From NCBI GenBank assembly GCA_020205615.1, contig CM035163.1:49198920-49262919 (forward strand): DNA of 64,000 nt, read 5' to 3'. Positions within the stretch are counted from its first letter, which is position 1. Each line of letters starts with the position of its first letter. Below are positions 10,148 to 22,558 of this stretch, piece by piece. The stretch comes from Panax quinquefolius (taxonomy: Eukaryota > Streptophyta > Magnoliopsida > Apiales > Araliaceae). Made by a program: the position numbers and the translations under genes. The notes under the pieces are model-generated. The model ran no database searches and had not been told where the DNA came from. It was given only the letters and a program-made list of their open reading frames with translations.

Positions 10148-13100
10148 TTAAAAACAGTGTTCTATTTGTCGTGGCTCCACAAGAATATACAATGGCTTTC
10201 CATTTAGCCTGCGTTGTCCCTGAAAGGTACAAGTGTGAGTAGTACTTATTGGAAGAAAAATAAACGCTTAGAAATCATATGTTTGAGCTCCATTTGTATC
10301 AACCAAGACAAATATAGAAATCATATGTTTGAGCTCCATTTGAATCAACCAAGACAAATAAGGACACCTTTCACGGGTGGCACATAAGATCATACACCTT
10401 TCGGTGCTTTCATGAACCCAAGCCCCCAAGAGGAGCGACGGGCGAAATAGAAGAAGTTGTTACACTAAAGAAATGAGATGGGAACGAGGTTGAGTAGAGG
10501 CAACCCAGTTTGTTCCAAATGAATGTCAACACGAGGTATTTTATTACATAGTAGTAGCGTGAAGACTTAAACAAACCAATCAGTCATTGCTGAACAGGTT
10601 TGTAACTTTACTCTAGGTTTACTGCATTGTGCAACTTTTGATACTCGAACCACATTATCTAAAAAAGAGTGGTTAATCCAATATAAGAAAACTACATGCG
10701 CCATTTGTTGTAAATACAATTACAAATTTATTTTATATGACACGTAATAACATGAAACCTTTGACGCAAAGCCTGAATATGGCCTTATATATGTAAAATT
10801 CTGATAGAACATCTATAATTTGAAAATTTTGGAATTACTCCCAAGTTTATATCAAAACAGCCTTCTTTTTATGCAGGCTTCTATTTTTCAATGTTAACTT
10901 AACAGGAATAACGGCATCCAATTGATTGGGCATTATATCTGCTAACAATATCTATAGCTGGACTCTCTTCCTCCCTTCAGTCTAACAGAACTGCAGCAGT
11001 CACATATCATAGTAAAAATCCTCTCTCGCGCCCAAAATGGAAGTCACTTCAAGAATTTCAATGCACTAACATTTTCTATGACTTATATTAACCTTTACAA
11101 GTTAAAGCAAAAGTTTGGGATAATGGTCCAAAGGTTAAATATTTTCATAAATAGACACCAAAAATTAGAGATACATTTTGATTTTTTAAAGTCGATTTGC
11201 AAAATCCTAAAATTCCAAATTGATATAATTTCGTTCAAGTTTTGGAAACAACAAAGATGATAATTAATAGTACTTTATAGTTAGTTTACAATTATTATAT
11301 TTGTTTGTATTAAAATTAAATAACTTCGTATCAATTTTGAATTTTAAGATTTCGCGAATTGACTCAAAATGTCTAATTTTAGAACGGAGGAATAATATTT
11401 TTATTGATCTTGGTATATAATGACATATTGTCATAATAATTTCATTATTATATTATTATTATTAAATTAACAATTTTTTATTGAACATAAAATAAATATA
11501 TATTTCTAATATTTCTAATTTAAAAGTTGAATTATTTTGGTAGAACATAGAGTGTAAGTTGTGAATTTAATGCAAGTTTCAAAGCATTAAGAAAAAAAAG
11601 AGTTATACGAATACTTCAAAAGCATCATTAGTTTATGAAATATGAAATCCACACGAAAGCAGCATTTATTTTACAGCCCAAACATATTTTCTTATGTTCA
11701 ATCATTGAGGATAGCTAGATAATCTGTTTTCGGTGCAGTTTATAAATATATGAAAAATAGTTAACCGGTTTGGGCCCATATTTCTTTTTATAAATATGGG
11801 TCCAAACTTTATCCAACTTAAATAAATAAAAATAGTTAACCAACCCATTTGATTCCAACAGATAACCAACTATATTGTCAGGTCTACTTGTATGTAAGCT
11901 TTGTGTGTTTTTATTATCACTGAATTAGACAGCAACTCAGCCATTGTGGCAATTCAATTCAGAATGTCAAACCTTCAGATACAGTAGTATCAGACAAACG
12001 GCACTTGAGCCTTTCAGGATGTACTACGAGTCAAAAACAAACTATGAAAGGCAATGATTTGAGATAAATATTGCAGCTTTCTAACGTGACGTCACAACCA
12101 CCAAATCATGTTACGGCCAGTTGAAATGAAATAAGTCAAACCAAATGAATTTCTCCATCACGCTGGTTCAATTGTCAGTCTTTCTAGACCATTAACGTGA
12201 TATAGACTATCGATATAGATGCCAATGTGCAAACTAGATTTTAGTCCCTTTTAACGCTTTCGATTGTAATCAGCTTTTTGAAAATTGGCAGCATGACACT
12301 TGCAGTTGGTTAATTTTGAGTTAAAACTGTAGTAGTAACAAAAATATTTGGCACGAGCAATAGATAGGTATCGCTGAAAAGTGTACATCTAGTCCAACTA
12401 TTAACGAATTCACTTTTTGATAATAGTTTACACTAGTGACCAATCAACAAATAGCAAACTTTATAGAAAGAAACTGGCATTGAAGTGAGAAAAGATGAGC
12501 AAAAGTTACAATTGTTCAAAAATTACCTTGACTTCACGCAACCCAATAACACAGGCACATTCAACCACTTCAGCCTCCATACGCTCTGGAAAACAATATA
12601 TATGCTGTTCATTAGAAGAGATAATAACAAAGGACAAAGATAAGTCTGATCATCCCTTACCTAAAAGATTTATTGCTGCAGAAAGAGTACCACCAGTGGC
12701 TACCAAATCATCAATAACCACTGCCCGTTCCCCTGGCTGAACAGCACCAACGTGCATCTCTAAACAATCAGTACCATACTCTAGCGCATATGCTTCTGAT
12801 ATTACTTGGCCTGCAAATTCCGTTTTTTATATATCAGGAAGGCAGTATATTATTTATCCCCCCAAAAAATAAATTATTGCATGAATTCCCACAATTCAGG
12901 GAATAACACCCAGTGTTTTAAAAATCCTTGCCTATGTCCACTTAATCCCCGCCCAAACCCTAGGCAGGTATTTTAATACCCAGATTTGGTTAGGGATCTA
13001 GGCCCCTACCTATGCGAAATCAGATCTCTACCGCATCAATTTTAATAAAGGATTTGAAGCTCTAAAATACTTCAAATGAATTTGTTAAGCCTTGAAAGAT

Positions 13101-16100
13101 TTTCTATTTCGGTAGTTTACATATTAAATTTTAAAAATTACATCTACTATATGCGTTTTGTATATTATAACAAGTATATACAATAGAAAAATAAGTTTCC
13201 AAATTCATCCTTTGGAAAAGGTATTAATCAAACCGTTCAACAGAAGCATGAGTATGTGTGTCCCTCTACTCGTCTGGTTCTTAACATTAACCTTCATTTA
13301 AGAAGATGGAATAGCATATTACAAGAACTAGCTCCTATAAATTAAAGGGTGCAGAAAATGTATTGATTCTAAAGAGGAAACTCAATAGCTTGGCATGCCA
13401 AAAAGTTTAGTAAACTCTCGTAGGTATATTTATGTGACTTCTTGAAAGGTATTAACAGTCTTTTTCTGATTCAAACTCAGTATTTTATTCCAAAAAAACT
13501 GTTGTTAAAACTAAGATTTCTTTAATTGAATAAGTTAAAGGAGCAATTGAACTGTATACTACCAACGACATCAGTCCATTTTCTCGCTAATAAAAGAAGA
13601 AAAAGGAAAAAAATCAAAGCACTACCCAATTCTGAATTACACAAAGAATGAGTATACCTGGCAATTTTCCAGGTTTACGTAATGGAACAAACTTTGCACC
13701 AATAGCTAAAGCAATAGATGGACCAAACATGAATCCTCTGGCTTCAATTCCTGCAATAAATTGGCAACATGAGAAACCCTTCCAACAAACAAACATATAT
13801 ATGTAAAACAATGCTTTTTTAACACTATATATGTAAGATATTACTCAACTAGGCCAGAAGTACCAAGAAAGACACTAAGAAACCTCATGCTAACCGTACA
13901 TTTCTTACAATAAATATGCCTGTTTCTTTCCTATATAATATATGGCCACAATACCCCAGTTTAGCACAGAGTTCTTTGGTGCACCTCCAGATTGGCTTTA
14001 AAGGCATAGTGATAAATAGACATAGTTGTGCCTGTCATTGATATCAACATAAAGGTCTACAAACAAGGTAAAGGTCAAAAGAAACTATTTCTTGAAAAAG
14101 ATACTGCACATAAATCATAAGCCCTCCACTTAGAGAAACATGTTTCACCTACACCACATTGGAAATTACTTAATTGACCCTAAAAATCAATCTTTGTAAA
14201 TGGTATTTGAAATTCAGTTTTATTTGATGTTCTAAAAGGCGCTAGGCGTGAGGCCAACATCATATTTTAAGTAATTTTATTATCTTACATTTATCCAAAC
14301 AAAATTCCGCAAAGTAGATTGATAATAGTGCTTTTCTTAAAGTTCAAACTGTATTACAGATTGATGTCAGTGCAAGATCATTGTAATTTAAACAGATCAA
14401 TGGATTAGTTTTAAGGTCACTGTTTTTAATTCAATTTCTTAAGAAACTAAACATAAATTTAAGAATTATAATGAATTAAACTAAATATTACAAATGTCCT
14501 CATTCATATAATTTGAAGTTGGTACAAGTTCACAACTATAATAAAATTATCCATTTTGACTTGATATTGTTCACTTTTTGTTGTCTTAAACTTGCATCAA
14601 AGTCTTAGGGTTTTGATAGTTAAAAAAAATTATATATTCTAATTTTTCTTGAAATTTTTTTGTCGCTTTGGGCCTATTCTCTAACAGAATATAGATCTAC
14701 TTTTTAGAACCATAAATGGTATAAGAAATATAGATGAATAAGATCAATGGAAGCATTCACTGTATAGGAAAATGCATATGCTATTAATAGTCAAAAACTT
14801 TGCAAAAGTCATAATTATGACTATTTTGAATTTTCAACAATAACTCTAACAGAATTAGATCTACAAGAAAATGATAAGTGGTCAAATTATAAAACATAAA
14901 AAAAGTGCCCGACAATAACCTATTGCAAGAAATGATAAGTGGTTAAAGAAAATGCAAGATGAAGGAAGGAAATGGGATTGTAGCAAAGACATAATTATAA
15001 AACTACTTCTTATGCAGCTGAACAAACAAAACGCAAGCTTTTGCTTTTGTAAAGGGAACATCTTGAAGAGGGAAAAGGATTAGGATGAAATCAGTCAAGT
15101 CAGCCAAGCGGTGTAACTCAAAATTCACAAAGCAGTGGAAGAATGAAACCTTAAAAATGACAAATTAAGAATAAAAACCCTGGTCAGAACTATCTTCAAA
15201 GAAAGTAGGAGTTGAAGTTTTACTGAACAATCACAGATTAACAGAACAAGATTTCTGAGTTCTGGACAATTTGTATTCCACTCACGAGTCAGGACCCAAC
15301 AAAATAATATCATAACATAAAAAAATCTGGAGGTAACAATCCCAATTTTGCAATTAATACTGAAAATTTCAGAATTTTTTAAACAATTGTGTTATTCTCC
15401 AACAAAACCATGACAGGTTAATGGGTTCAAACAAACCCAAATAGAATTGAGGGGAGAACCAAAAATTAGAAATAATTATGCCTTACAGAACAATGGAAGT
15501 GAAATTTAAAATATAAAACTTATATTTTTGAAAGGTCCTTTTGACACAAAAAATAAGGGTACAAGATCAGAAAGATTTTATACAAACTGACTAGATAACC
15601 CAAAATTGCTCATCTGCTTATCTACTTGACAGAAACAAGATAAACTATGAAATAAACTAAAATTTGTCATACATTTTAATCCCTCCAGTAAGTTTTTTAA
15701 AAAATAATTCCTCCAATAATGCTACACTATAAATGCAGACAATAAAAAATAAAAAACAACAAATATATAAACAAAAAAAAAACTGACCAAGAAAATTAAA
15801 CGAGAGAGAGAAAGAGAGTACCAGCAACAACAGAGATGCCCATGTCTCTGTACCTATCAACAAAGATGTCCACAGTATCCTTGAAGGCCTTGGGATTCAG
15901 TAACAAAGTTGTTATATCTTGAAACATTATTCCTGAAATTAATTTAGACAAAAATAGTTATTACTTCTACATACAAAACTTTTCCAAAAACGTAAATATA
16001 TATACACATGCAATACTAAGCCACCGAGAAAAAAATGGGAGAAAAAAGACCTAGATTTGGGAAATTAATCAAGACAAAATACCCATTACTTCTACATACA

Positions 16101-16634
16101 GAACATTTCTAAGAACATATAAACAAAGTGGAAAAATCAAGAAAGAAAAAAAATTATCAAGACAAAATACCCATTACTTCTACATACAGAACATTCCTAA
16201 AAACATATTAAAAATTTGAAAAAATAAAGGAAAAACAAATTAGGCCACCCAGAAAATAAATGGGGAGAAAAAAAAAACTTGCTTTGGGAAATTAATGAAG
16301 ACAAAATACCCATTACTCCTACATACATACAACATTTATAAGAATATAAAGCAAAAATTGAGAAAATCAAGAAGAAAAAAATTTAGGCCACCCAGAGAAG
16401 AAAAGGGGAGGGAAAAAAGCCATGCTTTGGGAAATTAATCAAGACAAAATACCCATTACTCAAAACTTTTCCAAAAGCATACAAAAAATTGACAAAAATC
16501 AAAATTAAAAAAAAAAAAAAATAGGCCACCCAGAAAAGAAAACCTGGCTTTGGGAAGTGAGGAATGACTCTAATTGCTTTAGAAATTGCTTGAAGTCGTG
16601 AGTCTCCCTTGAGTCCATTCTCAGCTGCAAACAT
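10148..16634 (-). CDS. APT2: Adenine phosphoribosyltransferase, APT2-type (six exons)
   Basis: The enzyme converts adenine and PRPP to AMP and pyrophosphate (purine salvage); plant isoforms also take cytokinin bases. Coding exons on the minus strand: 16634-16544, 15932-15822, 13750-13658, 12810-12661, 12585-12527 and 10219-10148. All introns are GT-AG, the phases agree and a TAA stop ends the frame, giving 191 residues. Landmarks: [17 protein letters not shown] (22-38), [20 protein letters not shown] (68-87), and the PRPP-binding loop [13 protein letters not shown] (129-141) with both acidic residues and the TGGT turn. The N-terminus MFAAENGL and the C-terminal [12 protein letters not shown] resemble Arabidopsis APT2 more than APT1, and the length fits that family. 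No signal peptide is seen, so a cytosolic location is likely. Splice sites were deduced by eye from consensus and homology. The gene appears intact and is the only clear host gene here. Confidence 0.93.
10220..12526 (-). other. Intron 5 of the APT gene
   Basis: This 2.3-kb intron is AT-rich. Near 11370-11395 it has a Stowaway-like terminus (TCTAATTTTAGAACGGAGGA) whose partner I could not find. A 30-base direct repeat occurs at about 10267-10300 and 10316-10350. No other coding signal is seen. Confidence 0.55.
13751..15821 (-). other. Intron 2 of the APT gene
   Basis: This 2.1-kb AT-rich intron has GT-AG borders. No conserved coding sequence or complete transposon is recognised in it. Confidence 0.6.
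15940..16543 (-). repeat. Intron 1 tandem repeat that copies the exon 1 donor region
   Basis: Five imperfect units share the plus-strand core AGACAAAATACCCATTACT, at about 15946, 16072, 16159, 16298 and 16441 (spacing about 90-140 bases). Most units also include TTTGGGAA, the reverse of the last exon 1 codons (TTCCCAAA), and the AGGCCACCCAGA block next to the true donor. So the duplicated unit spans the exon 1/intron 1 boundary. Some copies keep a GT at the donor position (near 16050 and 16282), while the one near 16430 has lost it. Confidence 0.8.
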
Positions 16635-16960
16635 TTTCTTTTTCTCTCTCCAGAAATTGTCTCCCTCTCTCTAAAATTGAAGGAATACTGGAATACAAGT
16701 TTCTCTGGTATTGAGCAGCTGCTCTGAACTTATCTCTCTTTCTCCCTGTTCAAAATCTTTATTTTTGATATTACAACAGGGCTTTGGATTCTAAACAGAG
16801 TTTTTGTTTTCCCTCCCAATGTCAGGTACAAAAGAAGAAGAAAGATCTCTCTGTATTCTTGTGTGTGGGAATGTGTGTGTTTTCAGTGTTTTTCACTTAA
16901 ATAAACTCTCTGTTGGCCAATCCAAGGCAATATTGCTGGGCTGATTACTACTGATGGGAG
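16635..16960 (-). promoter_or_regulatory. Probable 5' UTR and core promoter of the APT gene
   Basis: Upstream of the ATG on the minus strand are CT-rich stretches (TCTTTCTTCTTCTTTTG at about 16830-16850) typical of plant 5' leaders. Further up are a weak AT-rich TATA-like block (reverse of 16894-16906) and an inverted CCAAT motif at 16917-16921. The start site cannot be fixed from sequence. A run of CTCTC and poly-T lies between the promoter and the start codon. Confidence 0.4.
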
Positions 16961-18221
16961 TGAAGGAGAGGTGAGGCTATATCCTCAGTCGCCATTGAGC
17001 GCGTGTATTCTACTCTTAACTAAATTTTTATACTCCCTCCGTCTCAAGATAAAAATGCTGGTGGACTTTTCACGTATATTAAAAAGAGGAATGAAATGAT
17101 AAAATTGCCCATAATAATATATCATTAATTATTTTCAATGTAGGTGAGAGAGTGACTTTCTAGCAATTCAATTTAAAATATTATCTCTCCATATTAAATA
17201 TGTATATTTAATGATACTTTTATAATAAGAAAAAATTATAAAAGTTTGGTTATTAAAGAAAAATGAATATTTAATATGGGTATTCAAAATAGATATATCC
17301 TTAATTTATTTAGTTTTGGTTTTGGTTAGGGTGAAGATATTATAATTTATAGTATAATTTTTCATTATCAATACTATAATTTTGATGTAATAAAAATTAT
17401 ATAATTTAATGTGGTGAAGTTGATTTTCAGCTTCACTCTAACCAAATCCGGAAATTTTATTTGCATCTTCCTTCCTTCGTTAAAATTAGAAATATATTTA
17501 TTTTAATTTATTCTAATATTACAAACACATATATATATATATATATTAGAACACTTTTATAATTAATGTTATCAAAGCCAAAAATATATATATTCATTAA
17601 ATATATATTTAATCGATATTTTTATAATTATTTTTAAATATTTAACACTTTAACTTATTATTCTAGTCAATATTATTTGCCTAAAATTATTCTTAAAAAA
17701 TCACATTTATAAATGTGTGTATAATTTTATAACATGAATGTTCGCATTAATTTTTTATAAACTATTGTATATAAGAGACCTTTACACTAGTAGATGATAG
17801 AATTGAAATATATTAAACATTTATTTAGTAAAAAGAACCCTTATTTAAATAAGATGTTACAACTCTATTACTGCTTAAGAACATTTTATTATATTTTCGG
17901 TTATTAGTACATCAAATTTTGGTTCAAATTATATTAGTATGAATTTGTATTTCACCTTTTAAAATGATGTAGACTTACTTTTATAATAGAAGGCTATGAA
18001 TAAAGCGGAAGTATAATTATTTATTAGTTTACACAAGTTATTTTACTAGCTAAATAAGATTATATGTAACGTGAGAGTCGAACTTAACTTTTATTATTAT
18101 TAAATTAAGAGACACATTGTGAAATTAATATATTTTTTATTAAAAATAATATTTTTAATAAATTATTACATGAAACTAAACTAATACCACAAGATGATGT
18201 GTAATCTATAAATATTTTAAT
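16961..18221. other. AT-rich intergenic DNA upstream of the APT gene
   Basis: No gene is seen. A Stowaway-like left terminus (ACTCCCTCCGTCTCAAGATA) lies at about 17032 and another possible end (CTTCCTTCGTTAAAATTAG) at about 17471. Matching right ends were not found, so they are treated as fragments. Confidence 0.5.
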
Positions 18222-18635
18222 CAAGGTTCTCATAATAGAACCGTTCACCGAATTAAAAAGGTACCGAATAGATTGGTCACTGATTTAATCAGTAGTCGAA
18301 CTGTTATTGACTCTGTGACGTTATTAATATATAAATATATATATATATAAGTAATAATTAATAAAAAATTTAAAAATCTCATTTTTTATTAACTAAAACA
18401 TAATAAAGATGAGTTACAATATTAATAAAAGTTGTTAATTTTAATACTAAAATTTTTTTAGTAAAAAAAAAATTAAAAATCGGGTCAACTTGGTCAATTA
18501 ACCGGGTTTACAGGTTAGAACGGTGGTCAACGAACCAACCCGAAATTTGAGTAAAATCAGATCATTGGTCTAAACTGAACCGGAAGACGGACCGATTTCA
18601 ATTTTTACCGATCTGATCCGAATTTTAAAACACTG
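18222..18635. mobile_element. hAT-type MITE with perfect 8-bp target duplication
   Basis: The element begins CAAGGTTCTCATAATA and ends TTTTAAAACACTG, which reversed is CAGTGTTTTAAAA. That is a hAT-like terminus with imperfect inverted ends. It is flanked on both sides by ATTTTAAT (18214-18221 and 18636-18643), the 8-bp duplication expected for hAT transposition. The interior is rich in CCGGTT- and GGTCAA-type motifs and encodes nothing. A hAT transposase would have moved it in trans. Confidence 0.8.
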
Positions 18636-18727
18636 ATTTTAATGATGCACCTAGTTGTGTACCTAATGATGAGCTAATTCTACTCTACATAATTTAAATT
18701 TAAGTTTAATTATTAACTTAACATGTA

Positions 18728-19099
18728 TTTCCTCCATTCCTAAATAAGTGTCTTTTAAGATTTTTGCACATGAATTAAGAAAATTATTAATATGAGTAAA
18801 AAATTATTGTTATGACTAAAATACCCTTATTTAATAACTATTCTCTCTCCCCTCTCACATATACATATTAAGATTGCAACTGTTATTGAATATGTATTGA
18901 GAAGGAAATGAATATAAAAGGAATATGAAAGGAGGTAGCCTACATCTAATTTAATGCAGTGCATTAATTAAACACTTATTGGAAAACAAGGATAAGGATA
19001 AGTTTGGACGAAAAAAATATTAATTATGTTTTGGTTTTCTTAAACGTCAAATATTTTAGAATAAATCAAATGGAATAAGTTATAGTGGAACGGAAGGAG
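18728..19099. mobile_element. Stowaway-like MITE
   Basis: The left end, TTTCCTCCATTCCTAAATAA, follows TA at 18726-18727. The right end reads, reversed, CTCCTTCCGTTCCACTATAA and is followed by TA at 19100-19101. A TA target and CTCC..CCRTTCC ends fit mariner-type MITEs. The interior has no coding capacity. Confidence 0.6.
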
Positions 19100-19101
19100 T
19101 A

Positions 19102-19479
19102 ATAACAAAATGTGATTTTTATATCAACAATTGCATAAATTCATGTAGGGTTTGTTCGATTATCAGCATTTACAGTATTTTATTTTGAAAGCGTTTGAAC
19201 TTCTAAATGTACCGAACTAATTTTAGTGTGTTGCGTAGTAACCAAATATATACCGATACACATAAGCTTACAGAGATTAGGCATATCTATTGCGGGGTAT
19301 TTTTGAATTAATGACAAAATGAATTCAAAATTTAAAAATTTTCATTGTGGAAGATGAACATTTAATGAATATACACTCTGGAGAAAACTATTAATTGTAT
19401 AAAACTAGTACAACTTCATGCTACTACATTTGGTGGGTAAATTGAGATAAATGGAAGTGAAGGACCAACAATAAATTCA
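19102..19479. other. Intergenic DNA, no feature recognised
   Basis: This AT-rich stretch has no open frame or repeat that I can name. The gag relic of element O stops near 19480, so a truncation breakpoint of that element lies close to this boundary. Confidence 0.4.
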
Positions 19480-20160
19480 CAAACTTGTACTAGAATTCAT
19501 AATAGTCTTGTAAATTATCCGCGTCGTACGTTCCTCATTCTCCACCAAATGAGGTGCAAATCTGGATAACTCTGCAAACTTTGCCTCGTACTAAGACACC
19601 GTCATGTTGTTTTGCTCTAATCTGATGAACTCCACTTCCTTCATATGATGAACACTTTCAAGAAAGTATTTGTCATTAAATAGTTCTCAAATGTCTCCCA
19701 AGACATCTTTGAAAAGGGTGGATGGAGTACGCTTCACGAGACTCCCACCAAGAGTCTGCCTTCGCCGCCACTTTAACATAAAGGTGGCGAATGGAACCTT
19801 TGTTCCTCCGTGCATCCCAAGACATCGAATATCTTGGTAATTTGCTTGACCCATGTTTCCGCCGTGATCGGATCTGGCTTTCCCTTAAATTCGTGGTCCC
19901 AACTCTTTGAAGCGCTTGTTGTGACAACCCGTGAATTGCTATCATTTCCTCCTCAGTATTTTGAACACGAGTCTCCTCGCCTCGATTTTTGCATGAACTG
20001 CAAAAAGCTTCTAAACATCCCTCGTTCATCATCTCGCCAATGGTGTTGTTCACGGGAGGAACATTGCCACTGCTGCACGTTCTCCTCGTTGTGAGTACAG
20101 CGTCTCCACGGTCTCATTTCCACTGTTAATATTCTCAGTCGACATTCTCAAACACTGTCA
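19480..20160 (-). pseudogene. gag: gag relic of element O
   Basis: In minus-strand fragments it matches the gag at 63575-64000: MMNEG near the start, then MSWETFENYLMTN where the relative has MSWEKFQELFN. It continues beyond where the relative is cut by the window (LEQNNMT, QYEAKFAELSRFAPHLVENE), which is standard plant chromovirus gag. The frame is broken repeatedly and stops near 19480. There is no zinc knuckle or pol downstream. It is joined to a leader whose other half lies at 29464, on the far side of Copia-1. Confidence 0.7.
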
Positions 20161-20249
20161 TAAAACAAGGGTTAATTAAGGAAATTAATATATCACATAA
20201 TATCCTTATATACTAACCAACTAACAAATAAGCTTAGGTAGGACACACT

Positions 20250-22130
20250 TGAAAGTAGTATGCACACAAGCCAATCATGTTTGATGATAAAGCATATACT
20301 TTGTAACAATCTTATTCATTTATTAATAAAAAGTATTAATTTATTAAAGGCTTTTAATTATCTACATGATCTTTGTTTTATAATATGTGATAAACCCATA
20401 GTTTTAAGCAATGCTTTTAGAATAATGATGATGATCATTTTAATGAGATCTAAATTCTTAGAAAGCTTAAAACTAAAATAGTTCCCAATCGTTGGATTAC
20501 TAAATTGGGGATTAGTGAATCCGGATAGATTGGTACATACGTTCTTGCTTGCTTTCATTGGATGAGGATGATTGATCTCATGATCATTTGTGTGGAGACA
20601 CTAAAGCAAGTATGTAGGTGCTTATTAGAGAATAAGTTCATTTGAGCGTTGGCTCGCTAAGGAATACCTATGGAGTTTTACTTGCTGTCAATAGGAATTC
20701 TGTAGTGATAGTAGTCTGAGTGATCCTTGGACTTGAGATCATCATAGTATCTTGTGTATGATGAGTTATACTTTGACTTATTCCTTAAGACCCTTAGGGT
20801 ATATCAAAGGGTATGCTTGGGTATAATAAGTTGTACATGGAGATAATGTATGATCAATAAAGAATCTACCACTTCTAATAAAAGAAGAGAAATGTCCTAT
20901 GTGATTCGATAAATGACAACCCAAAGAGTCTTGGCGTTGGCGCGAATGAAATTAGAAAGGAGTTTCTAATTTGCATTATTTGAGTTATACATTTAAGAGT
21001 CGAAATACATATAATTAAATAAAATAAGACTTGTGATAATTCCATATCTTATATTTAATTGGGACATTGTATGGTGGAAGGATTGAATTGTATGCAGAAC
21101 TATTTACTCAAAGGTTCTTTAATGATTAATGTTAAAATCTATATTATCTGGAAAGTCGTTGATCGCTAGGAGGCTTATCCTATTGTAGAATAAATATTAT
21201 TTAAATAAATTAATTGTTTAATTTATTTATTTAAATAAGATTAGAATTGTTCTAATTGATTTATTCACAACCTAGGTTTAATATGGAGAACCTAAAGGGT
21301 CACACCATAAAAGGAAGAATAATTATTTAAGAAGTTAATGGCATAATCGTAATAATATATTATGTATATTTAATTTAATCTATGGTGATAGAATAAATTA
21401 AATAGCTTAATATTTATTTTTAATATTTTAGAAATATTAAATATAAATTAATAAGAGGAGTCTTATTAATATTATTACAATTATTATTATTTTAATTTCT
21501 AAAAGAGTTTAGGAATTAATTTAATATAAGTACTCTCATTTATTCCTAATAAGATTAGGAGGTTAAATTAATTAAAAGAGTTTAATTAATTATCCCTAAT
21601 AAGATTAGGGAGCTTAATTAATTAAAAGAATTTAATTAATTAAATAAACCCAATTCCTTAATTGTTAAGTTGAGTTGCCCACATCTATAAATAAGAGGAG
21701 TCTTATTATGGGTGGTGGGGGTTGTTGACTTTTCTGACGACATAATTCCAATTTGTTGAGAGTAGCACCTTTTACATAGAGATAGAAAACTAGGGTTTGA
21801 GCCAAAAATACACCATCTTCTTGAATTCTTTATTTTTCCTTGGTGGATCACCTCTAGAGGCCAAACGCTTGGGTGGCTAATGTTGATCTAAGGAAGGAAC
21901 CAAACCCGGTGGATTCAAGTTGAACGCGAAAAGGATTGGAGGTGAACTTGTACCTGAAGAAGCTCGATCTTCAAGGGTATGATTTTATTCTTTATCTTTT
22001 CGTTTAATTAATAATTATGCATAAAGGGTGATCCGGGTATATGGTTTGTAAATTTTTTTAAACTCTGATTTTACACGCTTCCGCATTATTATGCAATTTG
22101 ATTGCGCTCATGAATATTACAAACCTAACA
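20250..22130 (+). repeat. 5' LTR of Copia-1
   Basis: TG...CA termini. A TATA box (CTATAAATA at about 21685) in the right third marks the likely promoter. It carries five hairpins with GGAG or AGAG loops, centred at about 20960, 21458, 21505, 21578 and 21698, and one AGAA-loop variant at 21614-21643. The best has two 13-base arms. Confidence 0.85.
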
Positions 22131-22131
22131 G

Positions 22132-22144
22132 TGGCATCAGAGCC
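22132..22144 (+). other. Primer-binding site of Copia-1
   Basis: TGGCATCAGAGCC begins one base after the LTR. It is complementary to the 3' end of initiator tRNA-Met except for one mismatch (C for T at position 4). Copia-2 has the same variant. Confidence 0.8.
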
Positions 22145-22515
22145 TAACCTTTATGCGAATTATTAATTGTTTTAATTTGATATGTATATTGATATGTGTT
22201 TAGAACAATTTAATTGGGCATAATTTAATTGAATAAAATTTAAAAAAAAAAAAAACGTGAATAAACACGGAAAGCAAGTTGACCATAGCATAATAATGGA
22301 AGCATGTGATATATGTAATATATATATATATATGTGTGATCCACGAATCCTGTTGAGCATTTTTTTTTTTTACCAAATGTCACATGCTGCACGGAATGAA
22401 AGAAAAAAAAAAAAAAAAAAAAAGGCATGAAGCATGCACGCAAATCAAGGATTCCATGATATATATATATATATATGATGATATTAGTTATCATGGAATT
22501 AAAAGTACTCATTAG

Positions 22516-22558
<43 letters not shown>

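Noticed and set aside
12870..14260. A hAT-like element starting CAGTGTTTTAAAA in an APT intron and ending at GGCGCTAGGCG
   Set aside because: Only the left-type terminus is convincing, exon 3 would lie inside it, and no target duplication was found.
20260..20481. 73-codon frame repeated in several places (20260, 27591, 39067)
   Set aside because: It recurs because it lies in copia LTRs. It has no start context or domain, and the 31897 copy is broken.
22240..22512. Phe/Tyr-rich minus-strand frames
   Set aside because: They are generated by poly-A/T runs and TA microsatellites in the copia leader.
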